Shown here one piece after another: positions 1 through 7,371 of a stretch of DNA of 18,227 bases. The position numbers and the translations under genes were made by a program. The stretch comes from Erysipelothrix sp. (GTDB taxonomy: Bacteria; Bacillota_I; Bacilli_A; Erysipelotrichales; Erysipelotrichaceae). A model generated the notes under the pieces. That model did no database searches and had not been told where the DNA came from. It saw only the letters and a list, made by a program, of their open reading frames with translations. Where the stretch lies: NCBI GenBank assembly GCA_030152625.1, contig JASLJD010000051.1:1-18227 (forward strand), read 5' to 3'. Every line of letters starts with the position of its first letter. Positions within the stretch are counted from its first letter, which is position 1.

Positions 1-611
1 CGATGTTTAATTTTATGGCTTTGTTAGGATGGTCTTATCCAGGCGAAAAAGAAATTTTCACCAAAGAAGAACTCATTGAGGTTTTCGATGAGCATCGTTT
101 ATCGAAGTCGCCTTCGATGTTTGATGTAAAGAAATTGACATGGATGAACCATCAATACCTTAAGGAAATGGAAGATGATGCATGGATTGATTTTGTAATG
201 CCTTTTATGGAAGAAGCCTATGACTTGAGTGATGTTTCTGAGACTTGGCTTCACCATTTATTGTTGCTTTATAAAGAACAATTACAATATGGTGAAGAAA
301 TTGTCGACTTGGTATCGATGTATTTTTCAGAACCTGAGCTGAGTGAAGATGCGAAAAAAGTATTGGAAGAAGCTTCGACCAAAGAAGTTGCGCAAGCTTT
401 CCTCGATCATTTACCAAGTGAGTGGACAGTTGAAAATTTACGTGAAGCATTTAATATCACGAAAAAAGAAACTGGTTTGAAAGGTAAACCCCTCTTCATG
501 GGTCTTCGTGTATCCACAACGCATCAGACCCATGGTCCAGATTTGATGAATGCAATTTATCTTCTAGGAGAAGATACTGTGCGTAATCGTTTGGAGGATT
601 ACCTTGGCTAA
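1..611 (+). CDS. gltX: Glutamyl-tRNA synthetase, C-terminal part (5' end cut by window)
   Basis: This is the 3' part of a class I glutamyl-tRNA synthetase, the cytoplasmic enzyme that charges tRNA-Glu. The open frame enters from the left edge (first full codon at 3), so the true start, the Rossmann catalytic domain and the KMSKR loop lie outside. About 200 residues remain. They begin at the family hallmark ALLGW followed by an EIFT-like stretch and then RLSKSPSMFD, the usual junction into the anticodon-binding helical bundle. Near the end, THQTHGPDLMNAI matches the conserved late GltX block (usually GQTHGPEL), and the protein stops about 20 residues later, as normal for the family. The stop at 609-611 overlaps the next gene by 8 bases. 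I see no damage in the visible part. Confidence 0.93.
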   Translation, partial: MFNFMALLGWSYPGEKEIFTKEELIEVFDEHRLSKSPSMFDVKKLTWMNHQYLKEMEDDAWIDFVMPFMEEAYDLSDVSETWLHHLLLLYKEQLQYGEEIVDLVSMYFSEPELSEDAKKVLEEASTKEVAQAFLDHLPSEWTVENLREAFNITKKETGLKGKPLFMGLRVSTTHQTHGPDLMNAIYLLGEDTVRNRLEDYLG

Positions 612-1827
612 ATTCAAGCTATGTCCTGAATTAAAAGTAATGAGGGACCCAGTACATGGTTATATTCATGTACGTTATCAAGTTATTTGGGATCTTATCA
701 ATGCCCCTGAGTTTCAAAGACTCAGGCGCATTCATCAATTGGGTGGATCGTTTCAAGTCTATCATGGAGCGGAACATTCACGTTTTTCGCATTCCGTAGG
801 GGTTTATGAAGTAGCTCGCTTAATGCTAGAGTGGGTAGAAGGTTTACAAAATCTTAGTGAGTTTGAACGAGTCGCTGTTTTATGTGCGGCTTTATTGCAT
901 GACATTGGTCATGGGCCGTATTCTCATTCTTTTGAATCAGTCAGCAAAACAAATCATGAAGAATTTACTGATCGAATTATTTTAGAAGAAACCCAGATTC
1001 ATAAAATTTTAAAAAAAGCTCATCCTAAATTACCACAATTTGTAGCAGACATTATCGCTCATCGAAGTGAAAACAAATTACTTACACAAATGATTTCGAG
1101 TCAGTTAGATGCTGACCGTATGGACTATCTTTTAAGAGATTCTTATTTTACAGGTGTAAGTTATGGTGAATTTGATCTTTATCGGATTTTACGCACCCTT
1201 CGTGTGGTTGATGGTAAATTGGCTGTTAAAGAAAGCGGTATTCATGCAGTTGAGGATTACATTATGGCTCGCTACCAAATGTACTGGCAAGTATATTATC
1301 ATCCGGTGGCGAGAAGTTTTGATGCTGTTTTAGTTTCGCTTTTTAAGCGTATGAGTGATTTAGACCAAATAAATCCCCGTTTGATTGATGATGTTGCGAT
1401 GTTTCGTCCGTTTTTAAACGGTCAAAAACCGAGTTTAGAAGATCATTTCCGCCTCGATGAAGCCTCGAGTATTGCAGGATTTATGCGTTTAACGAGATCA
1501 AAAGATCCTATCTTAAGTGATTTATCCCAACGTCTTTTGAATCGAAAACTCTTTCAATATGAGGATATCGAGGAAGAACAAAGACTTGATGATTTAAAAA
1601 AGAAGCTTGAATCAAAGAATTATGATCCAAAATATTATTTGGCCCAAGATGCGCCAAAACAAATACTCTACAGCCCTTACACTGAATCTGGAACATCAGT
1701 TGTGTGGGTTGCGAGTGAGGATGGTCTTAAAGAACTTTCACAAATGTCCAATATTGTGAAAGGCTTTGTCTCTGGAGAAGACAAAGAAGATCACAAAGTA
1801 TTTTATCCAGAGGAGGTAATGCAATGA
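604..1827 (+). CDS. HD-domain phosphohydrolase, dNTPase-like (YwfO/SAMHD1-type)
   Basis: A 407-residue metal-dependent HD phosphohydrolase of the family containing Bacillus YwfO and, more distantly, SAMHD1; relatives hydrolyse dNTPs to nucleosides and triphosphate. The metal-binding set is visible: H63 (in RFSHSVGV), H99-D100 (LLHDIGHG) and D171 in DADRMDYLLRD. The last motif closely resembles the SAMHD1 stretch DVDKWDYFARD. The start is TTG at 604: GGAGG at 593-597 lies 6 bases upstream and translation then runs straight into the conserved DPVHGYI block. The gene overlaps gltX by 8 bases and the next gene by 4 (ATGA), so the three are probably one transcript. A role in dNTP pool control is inferred from the family; the real substrate cannot be read from sequence. 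Confidence 0.88.
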   Translation: MAKFKLCPELKVMRDPVHGYIHVRYQVIWDLINAPEFQRLRRIHQLGGSFQVYHGAEHSRFSHSVGVYEVARLMLEWVEGLQNLSEFERVAVLCAALLHDIGHGPYSHSFESVSKTNHEEFTDRIILEETQIHKILKKAHPKLPQFVADIIAHRSENKLLTQMISSQLDADRMDYLLRDSYFTGVSYGEFDLYRILRTLRVVDGKLAVKESGIHAVEDYIMARYQMYWQVYYHPVARSFDAVLVSLFKRMSDLDQINPRLIDDVAMFRPFLNGQKPSLEDHFRLDEASSIAGFMRLTRSKDPILSDLSQRLLNRKLFQYEDIEEEQRLDDLKKKLESKNYDPKYYLAQDAPKQILYSPYTESGTSVVWVASEDGLKELSQMSNIVKGFVSGEDKEDHKVFYPEEVMQ

Positions 1828-3047
1828 AAGCAGAAGTATATAAACGTATTCGAAAAAATATTATGCAGAAACTTCCTCAAGACTCAGTTACTTTTATTAT
1901 GAGTGGAGAGGAAATTAGAAAAAGTGCCGATGCAGTCTATCCCTTCCATGCTAATCGAAATTTTGTTTACGCAACTGGGATTGAAGAACCCTTAGCTATT
2001 TTAGTTTTTGATCGTCGTGATGACAGTGAACATCTCTTTTTACGTGATGTGGATCCTTTCATGGAAAAGTGGATCGGCCATTACATGCGTAAAGAGGAAG
2101 CTTATGCGATTTCTGAAATTGATAATATTCACTATATGGAAGAATTTGAAGATTTTGTGGAAGAAGTTAAGGCGAATGTGAAAACAATTGGTCTTGATTT
2201 TGACCATGATCAAAATGGAGAAAACTTTTATGCATCCGCAAGTACAATGCAAGATTTCTTTGTAGGAAAACGGATTAAAAATGTTTACGATGTTTTTGTA
2301 GAAGAGCGAATGGTTAAGCATCCAGAAGAAGTTGAGAAAATTCGTGAGGCGATCAGCTTAACCAATACAGCGATCGAAGCGATGCTTTCAGAAATGAAAG
2401 CAGGGAAGAATGAAAAGGAAATGGAAGCACGATTTATCTATGAAGGTGCCAAACGTCACGGTAGTGAAATGTTTGATACCATTGTTGCCGGCGGTCAAAA
2501 TGCGGTAACCTTACACTATATTGAAAATAATATGCCATTAAATGATGGTGATTTGGTGCTTGTTGATTTAGGGATTATGCGCGATCATTATGGTGCAGAT
2601 ATTTCAAGAACATATCCCGTAAATGGAAAATTTACACCACGTCAACGTGAAGTTTATCAAGAAGTTTTAAACACAATGAAAGAAATCACTGCGGCTGTGA
2701 AACCAGGTGTGAGTTTGATTGATTTGAATAATCTTGCGAAGGAAAGCCTTGGCAAAGCATGCATTCGCTTGGGATTGATCAACGATGTGGAAGATGTTGA
2801 TGAGTATTACTATCACAGCATTGGCCATTCATTAGGCTTAGATACTCATGATGTATGGATTGATCGTGAGGCTCCTTTAGAAGCTGGGAATGTCATTACC
2901 AATGAGCCGGGTCTTTATATTGCTGAAGAGGGTCTTGGTATTCGTTTAGAAACCGATCTTCTTGTGACGGAAGATGGTTGTGAAGATCTTGCGCCAGAGA
3001 TATTGATTGAAATTGAAGAGATTGAAGAATTTTTAGCGAGAAAATAA
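1824..3047 (+). CDS. pepP: Xaa-Pro aminopeptidase (aminopeptidase P, M24B)
   Basis: A 407-residue cytosolic metallopeptidase that removes the N-terminal residue from peptides with proline in second position. Residues about 1-160 form the aminopeptidase P N-terminal domain (YPFHANRNFVYATGIEEP is typical). Residues about 165-400 form the pita-bread catalytic domain. All five dinuclear metal ligands are present: D248 (LVLVDLG), D259 (ADISRTY), H335 (SIGHSLG), E361 (TNEPGLY) and E376 (IRLETD). H231 is the usual substrate-side histidine. The start codon overlaps the preceding stop as ATGA and GAGG lies just upstream, which points to translational coupling. The gene is followed at once by a strong terminator, so it ends the gltX-side operon. 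Length and motifs are normal; peptide turnover and proline salvage is the expected role. Confidence 0.93.
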   Translation: MKAEVYKRIRKNIMQKLPQDSVTFIMSGEEIRKSADAVYPFHANRNFVYATGIEEPLAILVFDRRDDSEHLFLRDVDPFMEKWIGHYMRKEEAYAISEIDNIHYMEEFEDFVEEVKANVKTIGLDFDHDQNGENFYASASTMQDFFVGKRIKNVYDVFVEERMVKHPEEVEKIREAISLTNTAIEAMLSEMKAGKNEKEMEARFIYEGAKRHGSEMFDTIVAGGQNAVTLHYIENNMPLNDGDLVLVDLGIMRDHYGADISRTYPVNGKFTPRQREVYQEVLNTMKEITAAVKPGVSLIDLNNLAKESLGKACIRLGLINDVEDVDEYYYHSIGHSLGLDTHDVWIDREAPLEAGNVITNEPGLYIAEEGLGIRLETDLLVTEDGCEDLAPEILIEIEEIEEFLARK

Positions 3048-3052
3048 AGAGG

Positions 3053-3081
3053 AAACAGAGTCGAAAAGACTCTGTTTTTTT
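3053..3081 (+). terminator. Intrinsic terminator after pepP
   Basis: A 10-bp stem (AAACAGAGTC at 3053-3062 with GACTCTGTTT at 3068-3077), a 5-base loop GAAAA and a T run to 3081. It lies 6 bases after the pepP stop and closes the gltX-HD-pepP transcript. Confidence 0.93.
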
Positions 3082-3122
3082 CTTATAAAAAAGATTGTAT
3101 CAAGGATATATAGTCGAAAGGC

Positions 3123-3150
3123 TTGACAATTGTAGGAAAATGCCTATAAT
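3123..3150 (+). promoter_or_regulatory. Consensus housekeeping promoter for the DUF1934-rpoE pair
   Basis: TTGACA at 3123-3128 and TATAAT at 3145-3150 are both perfect matches to the vegetative sigma consensus, with a 16-base spacer. Transcription should start near 3157, about 26 bases before the DUF1934 start. The site lies just behind the pepP terminator, exactly where a new unit is expected. Confidence 0.88.
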
Positions 3151-3182
3151 TCTTTGTAAATAAGGGAATGTGAGGCGATGAT

Positions 3183-3563
3183 ATGGAACTTGATGTGGAC
3201 GTTTTTCATCGCGCGTCAATTGATTCAATTAAGATGGAAAAACTCCCAGCTAATTTATTAGATTTTGGAATGTACCGCCGGCTTGTTTATCAAGAAGAAG
3301 ATGGTGCTGAAGTTGTTTTAGATCTCTTTGAGGATGAGGTATCGCTTGTTCGAAGAGGTGAAGCTGTTACTCAAGCCTTCTTCTCTTTGAAAGAGGAGAG
3401 TTTTCTTGAAGTACATAATGAGCATGGTACACTCTCTTTTCAGGTTGAGATTAAAGACTTAATTCAAACAGAAAATTCACTGCGTATTTTGTATGCCTTA
3501 TATCATCAGGAGAATCATGTCTCTGAAAATGATTATCAATGTGAATGGAATGGAGGGGACTAG
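3183..3563 (+). CDS. DUF1934 family protein (YwiB-like)
   Basis: A 126-residue soluble protein that resembles the DUF1934 family (Bacillus YwiB), small predicted beta-barrel proteins usually found near argS or rpoE. Family function is not established. Charged beta-strand-like segments alternate through the length; no signal peptide, membrane segment or catalytic motif is visible. The ATG at 3183 has GTGAGG at 3170-3175, 7 bases upstream; the ATG at 3178 is in another frame and soon stops. The stop codon (3561-3563) abuts the rpoE start at 3565, and the rpoE Shine-Dalgarno lies inside this gene, so the two are co-transcribed and probably coupled. The family call rests on size, character and the position next to rpoE. 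Confidence 0.75.
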   Translation: MELDVDVFHRASIDSIKMEKLPANLLDFGMYRRLVYQEEDGAEVVLDLFEDEVSLVRRGEAVTQAFFSLKEESFLEVHNEHGTLSFQVEIKDLIQTENSLRILYALYHQENHVSENDYQCEWNGGD

Positions 3564-3564
3564 G

Positions 3565-3858
3565 ATGTCATCAAAATCACTCAGTGATCTTGCATATGAT
3601 GTGCTAAAAGAAAGCGAAGGCGAAATACTTTTTAATGAGTTGTGGACAAAAGTTTGCGAAAAAGGTGATTTTAATGAAGCTTTCTTTAAAAAAAGAATTG
3701 CATCGTTCTATAATGCGCTTATGTTAGATTCTCGCTTTATTGCTATGGATGGGAATCGTTGGGATTTAAGAGAACGTCAGTCTGAAAACGGTCTTCGAAT
3801 TGATCCTGATTTATTGGATGCATACGATGATTATGAAGATTATGAAGAAGAAGAATAA
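3565..3858 (+). CDS. rpoE: RNA polymerase delta subunit, short form
   Basis: The delta subunit of Gram-positive RNA polymerase, which speeds polymerase recycling and lowers non-specific DNA binding. The start chosen is ATG at 3565 because GGAGGGG at 3552-3558 lies 6 bases upstream; an in-frame ATG further up (3493) lies within DUF1934 and adds residues unlike the family. The 97-residue product has a HARE-HTH domain over residues about 4-70 (LSDLAYDVLKESEGEILF ... RFIAMDGNRWDLRER), as in other delta proteins. The disordered acidic tail is only about 25 residues and ends in YDDYEDYEEEE. Bacillus delta is about 173 residues with a tail of roughly 80, so this tail is strongly shortened. The position before pyrG is the standard Firmicutes order. 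Confidence 0.88.
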   Translation: MSSKSLSDLAYDVLKESEGEILFNELWTKVCEKGDFNEAFFKKRIASFYNALMLDSRFIAMDGNRWDLRERQSENGLRIDPDLLDAYDDYEDYEEEE

Positions 3859-3860
3859 TA

Positions 3861-3889
3861 TTGAAGAAAGCTTCTGACTTTGCTAGAAT
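3861..3889 (+). promoter_or_regulatory. pyrG promoter with extended -10 and GGGCAC start
   Basis: TTGAAG at 3861-3866 (4 of 6 to the -35 consensus), a 17-base spacer and TAGAAT at 3884-3889 preceded by TG at 3881-3882 (extended -10). Six bases further on, the likely start is 3896, giving a transcript beginning GGGCAC. This is the arrangement known for pyrG in other Gram-positives, where a GGGC start allows extra G residues to be added when CTP is scarce. Confidence 0.72.
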
Positions 3890-3895
3890 AAGAAA

Positions 3896-3933
3896 GGGCA
3901 CAAAGCTTCCATTTTTGGAAGCTTTTCTTTTTG
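3896..3933 (+). promoter_or_regulatory. pyrG: pyrG leader attenuator (terminator hairpin right at the 5' end of the transcript)
   Basis: A terminator hairpin pairs AAAGCTTCC (3902-3910) with GGAAGCTTT (3917-3925) around the loop ATTTTT and runs into a T-rich tract to 3932. It begins only 7 bases into the predicted transcript and lies between promoter and gene, so it must be passed to express pyrG. In the known Bacillus and Lactococcus mechanism, extra G residues at the 5' end pair with the pyrimidine-rich left arm of the hairpin. Here a run of five or more G could pair with CUUCC (3906-3910, two G-U pairs) across a 7-base loop, blocking the terminator. The hairpin could also end rpoE read-through transcripts. 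The hairpin is clear; the CTP response is inferred. Confidence 0.7.
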
Positions 3934-3976
3934 TTAGGGAAACAAAGAATGTATTTAAAGGAGAAAATGATGTGAT

Positions 3977-5599
3977 ATGGCGAAGTATATCTTTGTAACA
4001 GGAGGCGTTGTTTCAGGCATAGGTAAAGGAATTATCGCTTCTTCTGTAGGACGTTTACTAAAAAATCGTGGTCTTAATATATTTATGCAGAAGTTTGATC
4101 CTTACATCAATGTGGATCCAGGAACAATGTCGCCATACCAACATGGTGAGGTTTTTGTCACCAAAGATGGGGCTGAGACAGATCTTGATTTGGGTCACTA
4201 TGAACGTTTCATCGATGTTGAATTGACACAAAATGCAAACATTACAACTGGACGAGTTTATCAAAGTGTTATTCGAAAAGAACGTAATGGCGAATATGAT
4301 GGGGCAACAGTGCAAGTGATCCCTCATATTACAGATGAAATAAAAAATAAAATTTATGCTGCTGCGAAGGAATCCAATGCCGATGTTGTGATTACGGAAA
4401 TTGGTGGAACTGTTGGTGATATTGAATCTTTGCCATTTTTAGAAGCAATTCGCCAGGTTTATGCTGAAAATCCAGAAAACGATGTGATTTTTATTCATAC
4501 GACACTGATTCCCAAAGTTCCGGCAAGCAATGAGTTTAAAACAAAACCTACACAACATAGTTTTAAAGAATTGATGTCGCAAGGGATTAAGGCAGATGTT
4601 ATTGTTACACGTTGTGATGAGCCTTTAGAAGGTCATATGAAAGAAAAAATTGCTTTGTTTTGTGATGTTCACAGGCGAGCTATTATTGAATCAAGAAATG
4701 TTGATAATTTATATCGATTACCACTTCTTTTTCAAGAACAAGGCCTTGATGAGATCATCTTGAAAAAACTTGATATGCAAGATCTTCCAGAAGCTGATAT
4801 GAGCACTTGGATCGAGATGATTGAAAGTACCGAGAACTTAAAGCATTCCATTGAAGTTGCTTTGGTTGGTAAGTATGTTGAGCTTCATGATGCATATTTG
4901 TCGATTACTGAGGCTTTATATCATGCCGGGTTTGTTTATTCAAGCGATGTTAAGATTCGTTGGATCGACTCTGAAGAATTAAAACGTGAAAATGTAAAAG
5001 AAAAACTCTCGAATGTGGATGCTGTTTTAGTACCGAGTGCTTTTGCGGATAAAGGCATTGATGGTAAATTAATAGCAATCGCGCATGCTCGCGAAGAAAA
5101 CATTCCTCTTTTAGGCATTGGTTTAGGAATGCAATTGATGGCGATTGATTTTGCAAGAAATATTTGCGGACTGGAAGAAGCTCATTCTCTTGAATTTGAA
5201 AAAACAGAAGACCCTGTGATTACGTTGTTAGAGAATGGTTTCCGTGGTGAAGAGAATATTCGCTTGGGTAATTTTCCATGTAAAATAAAAAAAGATAGCT
5301 TAGTGGCTGAACTTTATCAAGTTTCTAAGGACCCAGTTGTCTTTGAAAGACACCGTAATCGCTATGAATTTAACAACCAGTATCGAGATATCTTTGAAGA
5401 AAAAGGAATGGTCTTCTCAGGTATTAGTCCGGATGGTCAAATTGTCGAAATTATTGAATATCCAAAACAAGATTTTCACATAGGCTGTATCTTCCATCCG
5501 GAATTTAAGTCAAGACCGAATAAAGCTCATCCTTTATTTAAAGGTTTTGTGAAATCGGCTTTGCATTATTCGCAAAAAGGTAGTAATATAAAGATATAG
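3977..5599 (+). CDS. pyrG: CTP synthase with a glutaminase domain lacking its catalytic cysteine
   Basis: CTP synthase (540 residues, normal length), which makes CTP from UTP, ATP and a nitrogen donor. The amidoligase half (1 to about 265) looks intact: GGVVSGIGKG P-loop-like motif, QKFDPYINVDPGTMSP, GEVFVTKDGAETDLDLGHYERF, TEIGGTVGDIES and the UTP/CTP-site region KTKPTQHSFKEL. The glutaminase half (about 290-530) is full length, and its His507 and Glu509 are kept (IFHPEFKSRP). The nucleophile motif GICLGMQ, however, reads GIGLGMQ, with Gly382 (GGT) in place of Cys. The oxyanion motif PGGFGxRG reads PSAFADKG (353-360), and the GGTMRLG lid motif reads EENIRLG. Glutamine hydrolysis should therefore be lost, leaving ammonia as donor. 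AAAGGAG at 3957-3963 is 13 bases from the ATG, which is long. fba follows 23 bases on. Confidence 0.95.
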   Translation: MAKYIFVTGGVVSGIGKGIIASSVGRLLKNRGLNIFMQKFDPYINVDPGTMSPYQHGEVFVTKDGAETDLDLGHYERFIDVELTQNANITTGRVYQSVIRKERNGEYDGATVQVIPHITDEIKNKIYAAAKESNADVVITEIGGTVGDIESLPFLEAIRQVYAENPENDVIFIHTTLIPKVPASNEFKTKPTQHSFKELMSQGIKADVIVTRCDEPLEGHMKEKIALFCDVHRRAIIESRNVDNLYRLPLLFQEQGLDEIILKKLDMQDLPEADMSTWIEMIESTENLKHSIEVALVGKYVELHDAYLSITEALYHAGFVYSSDVKIRWIDSEELKRENVKEKLSNVDAVLVPSAFADKGIDGKLIAIAHAREENIPLLGIGLGMQLMAIDFARNICGLEEAHSLEFEKTEDPVITLLENGFRGEENIRLGNFPCKIKKDSLVAELYQVSKDPVVFERHRNRYEFNNQYRDIFEEKGMVFSGISPDGQIVEIIEYPKQDFHIGCIFHPEFKSRPNKAHPLFKGFVKSALHYSQKGSNIKI

Positions 5600-5622
5600 T
5601 GAAAAGAGGAGGAAATTAAATT

Positions 5623-6489
5623 ATGGCATTAGTATCAGCAAAAGAAATTTTAGAAAATGCACGCGACGGTCATTATGCCGTTCCTGCAATTAACATTAAT
5701 AACCTCGAGTGGACAAAAGCGGTTTTAGAACAAACACAAGCGTCTAACTCTCCAATGTTAATGGCTGTATCAGAAGGTGCAGCAAAATACATGGGCGGTT
5801 TCAAAACAATCGTTGGAATGGTTAACGGAATGATGGAAGAACTCAATATTACAGTTCCAGTAGCACTTCACTTGGACCACGGTTCATATGAAGGAGCAAA
5901 AGAAGCAATCGCAGCAGGTTTCACATCTGTTATGTATGATGGTTCAGCACTTCCATTTGACGAAAACTTAGCGAAAACAAAAGAAATCGTTGAATTAGCG
6001 CATTCAAAAGGTGTATCCGTTGAAGCAGAAGTTGGTTCAATTGGTGGAGAAGAAGATGGAATCATCGGTACAGGTGAACTTGCCGATCCAGAAGAGTGCC
6101 GCTTAATTACAGAAACAGGTATTGATTTCTTGGCAGCAGGTATTGGAAACATTCATGGTAAATACCCTGAAAACTGGCAAGGACTAAGCTTTGATCGTTT
6201 AGAGGAAATCAAAGATGCAACAGGAAACATTCCATTAGTATTACACGGTGGATCAGGTATTCCTGAAGATCAAATCCTTAAAGCTATCGATTTAGGTGTT
6301 GCGAAAATTAACGTAAACACAGAGTGCCAAGTTGCATTCGCAGACGCTACACGTAAATATATCGAAGCTGGCAAAGACTTAGAAGGAAAAGGCTTTGACC
6401 CACGTAAACTTCTTGCACCAGGTGCAGAAGCAATCAAAGAAGCTGTCCGTGAAAAAATTGAAATGTTCGGCAGCGCAGACAAAGCGTAA
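5623..6489 (+). CDS. fba: Class II fructose-1,6-bisphosphate aldolase
   Basis: A 288-residue zinc-dependent class II aldolase that splits fructose-1,6-bisphosphate into dihydroxyacetone phosphate and glyceraldehyde-3-phosphate in glycolysis. Catalytic D85 and zinc ligand H86 lie in LHLDHGSYE; the other zinc ligands are H178 (NIHGKYPENW) and H208 (LVLHGGSGI). The phosphate-binding GGSG and the KINVNTE strand are present. AGGAGG at 5607-5612 with a 10-base gap supports the ATG. The gene lies 23 bases behind pyrG with no terminator between, so it can be co-transcribed; I see no clear separate promoter, though high expression would be expected. Codon choice is more biased than in its neighbours (GCA, GAA, AAA and ACA dominate), in line with a highly expressed protein. 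It ends at a strong terminator. Confidence 0.96.
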   Translation: MALVSAKEILENARDGHYAVPAININNLEWTKAVLEQTQASNSPMLMAVSEGAAKYMGGFKTIVGMVNGMMEELNITVPVALHLDHGSYEGAKEAIAAGFTSVMYDGSALPFDENLAKTKEIVELAHSKGVSVEAEVGSIGGEEDGIIGTGELADPEECRLITETGIDFLAAGIGNIHGKYPENWQGLSFDRLEEIKDATGNIPLVLHGGSGIPEDQILKAIDLGVAKINVNTECQVAFADATRKYIEAGKDLEGKGFDPRKLLAPGAEAIKEAVREKIEMFGSADKA

Positions 6490-6502
6490 AAAACAAAAGT
6501 TT

Positions 6503-6533
6503 AAAAGCTACTTGCCAAGCAAGTAGCTTTTTT
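6503..6533 (+). terminator. Intrinsic terminator after fba
   Basis: A 13-bp perfect stem (AAAAGCTACTTGC at 6503-6515 with GCAAGTAGCTTTT at 6519-6531), a three-base loop CAA and a T run to 6533. It starts 13 bases after the fba stop and ends about 20 bases before the next gene's start codon. Confidence 0.93.
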
Positions 6534-6552
6534 AATGTATAGGAGGCATAAA

Positions 6553-7305
6553 ATGCGAACACTACAAGAGACAAAAAATAAGATTGTTGATTTAGGTGTT
6601 GAAAAAACACAAAAAACAACGAAACAAAAATTTATTTTGGGTTTTATTGCAGGAGCCATGATTGCTTTTGCGTATTGGGCGTTTATTAAGACGATGAACA
6701 TTAAAAATGATTTGATTTTGGCAGCTTCGCTTTTTCCAATTGGGCTGATCATTATTCTTTTGGCGGGTGGAGAACTGGCAACAGGGAATATGATGGTTGT
6801 CGGAACTGCCTACATGAATGAAAAAGTTAGTTTAAAGGATTATCTTAGCAATGTTTTTCAAATCACTGTCTTTAATTTACTGGGTGTGTTTTTTGTTTTT
6901 TTAGTGACTTTTGTTCTTGATGAATGGTTTGATGGATCAAGTTTGACGAATCTAGGGCAAAGTTTGGTATCGATTACACTCTCAAAAACTTCTGCATCTT
7001 CAATGCAAGTTTTTGTATCGGCCATGATGTGTAATTGGTTTGTGGGTCTTTCTGTTTGGTTGTGCAATGCTTTTGACGAAGGAGCTGCCAAATTTATCGC
7101 TATTTGGTTTCCGATTATGATTTTTGTAGTTTTGGGATTTCAACATAGCATTGCGAATTCCTTTCTCCTCCTCTCAACCTATTTTTCTTCGAGTGCTTTA
7201 CTCATAAGCGATGTTTTCAATAATTTCGTTTTTTCTTTTTTAGGCAATCTTATCGGAGGTCTCTTTTTTGTATCGGCCTTATATACTTGGGCAAGCAATG
7301 ATTAA
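6553..7305 (+). CDS. Formate/nitrite transporter family channel (FocA-like)
   Basis: A 250-residue membrane protein of the FNT family, pentameric channels for formate, nitrite or similar anions. Hydrophobic segments are compatible with the usual six helices (about 29-47, 57-73, 104-122, 155-172, 182-197 and 225-246). Family signatures are GGELATGN at 72-79 (the re-entrant loop), MMCNWFVGLSVW at 158-169 and GFQHSIANSF at 195-204, with the pore histidine H198. The start is ATG 6553, with AGGAGG at 6541-6546 spaced 6 bases; an ATG at 6535 would put this Shine-Dalgarno inside the gene. The only space before it is filled by the fba terminator, so it depends on read-through or a hidden promoter. 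With pflBA 1.5 kb downstream, formate export is the most likely job; nitrite cannot be ruled out. Confidence 0.88.
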   Translation: MRTLQETKNKIVDLGVEKTQKTTKQKFILGFIAGAMIAFAYWAFIKTMNIKNDLILAASLFPIGLIIILLAGGELATGNMMVVGTAYMNEKVSLKDYLSNVFQITVFNLLGVFFVFLVTFVLDEWFDGSSLTNLGQSLVSITLSKTSASSMQVFVSAMMCNWFVGLSVWLCNAFDEGAAKFIAIWFPIMIFVVLGFQHSIANSFLLLSTYFSSSALLISDVFNNFVFSFLGNLIGGLFFVSALYTWASND

Positions 7306-7340
7306 TATGTGAAAAGGTAGGCAATCCTTTAAGTTTATTG

Positions 7341-7346
7341 TATACT
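7341..7346 (+). promoter_or_regulatory. Possible murA promoter (-10 box)
   Basis: TATACT at 7341-7346 lies 26 bases before the murA start. The best -35 at a 17-base spacing is TAGGCA (7318-7323, 4 of 6). The -10 is good and the -35 is poor, so this is tentative. There is no terminator between the FNT gene and murA, so read-through is also possible. Confidence 0.35.
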
Positions 7347-7371
7347 ATTGACAGTTGAAGGAGTTGTTGGC

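Noticed and set aside
3493..3564. An upstream ATG extending rpoE by 24 residues
   Set aside because: The extra residues lie inside DUF1934 in another frame, do not resemble delta subunits, and lack a ribosome site; GGAGGGG stands right before ATG 3565.
7313..7333. Hairpin AAAGG/CCTTT after the FNT gene as a terminator
   Set aside because: A 5-bp stem with an 8-base loop and no T run; too weak to call.
7348..7353. A perfect TTGACA just before murA, and an in-frame TTG start at 7348
   Set aside because: No -10 box follows at 16-18 bases (it would fall on the murA start). Starting translation there would bury the clear AAGGAG at 7358-7363 inside the gene; ATG 7372 fits MurA proteins better.
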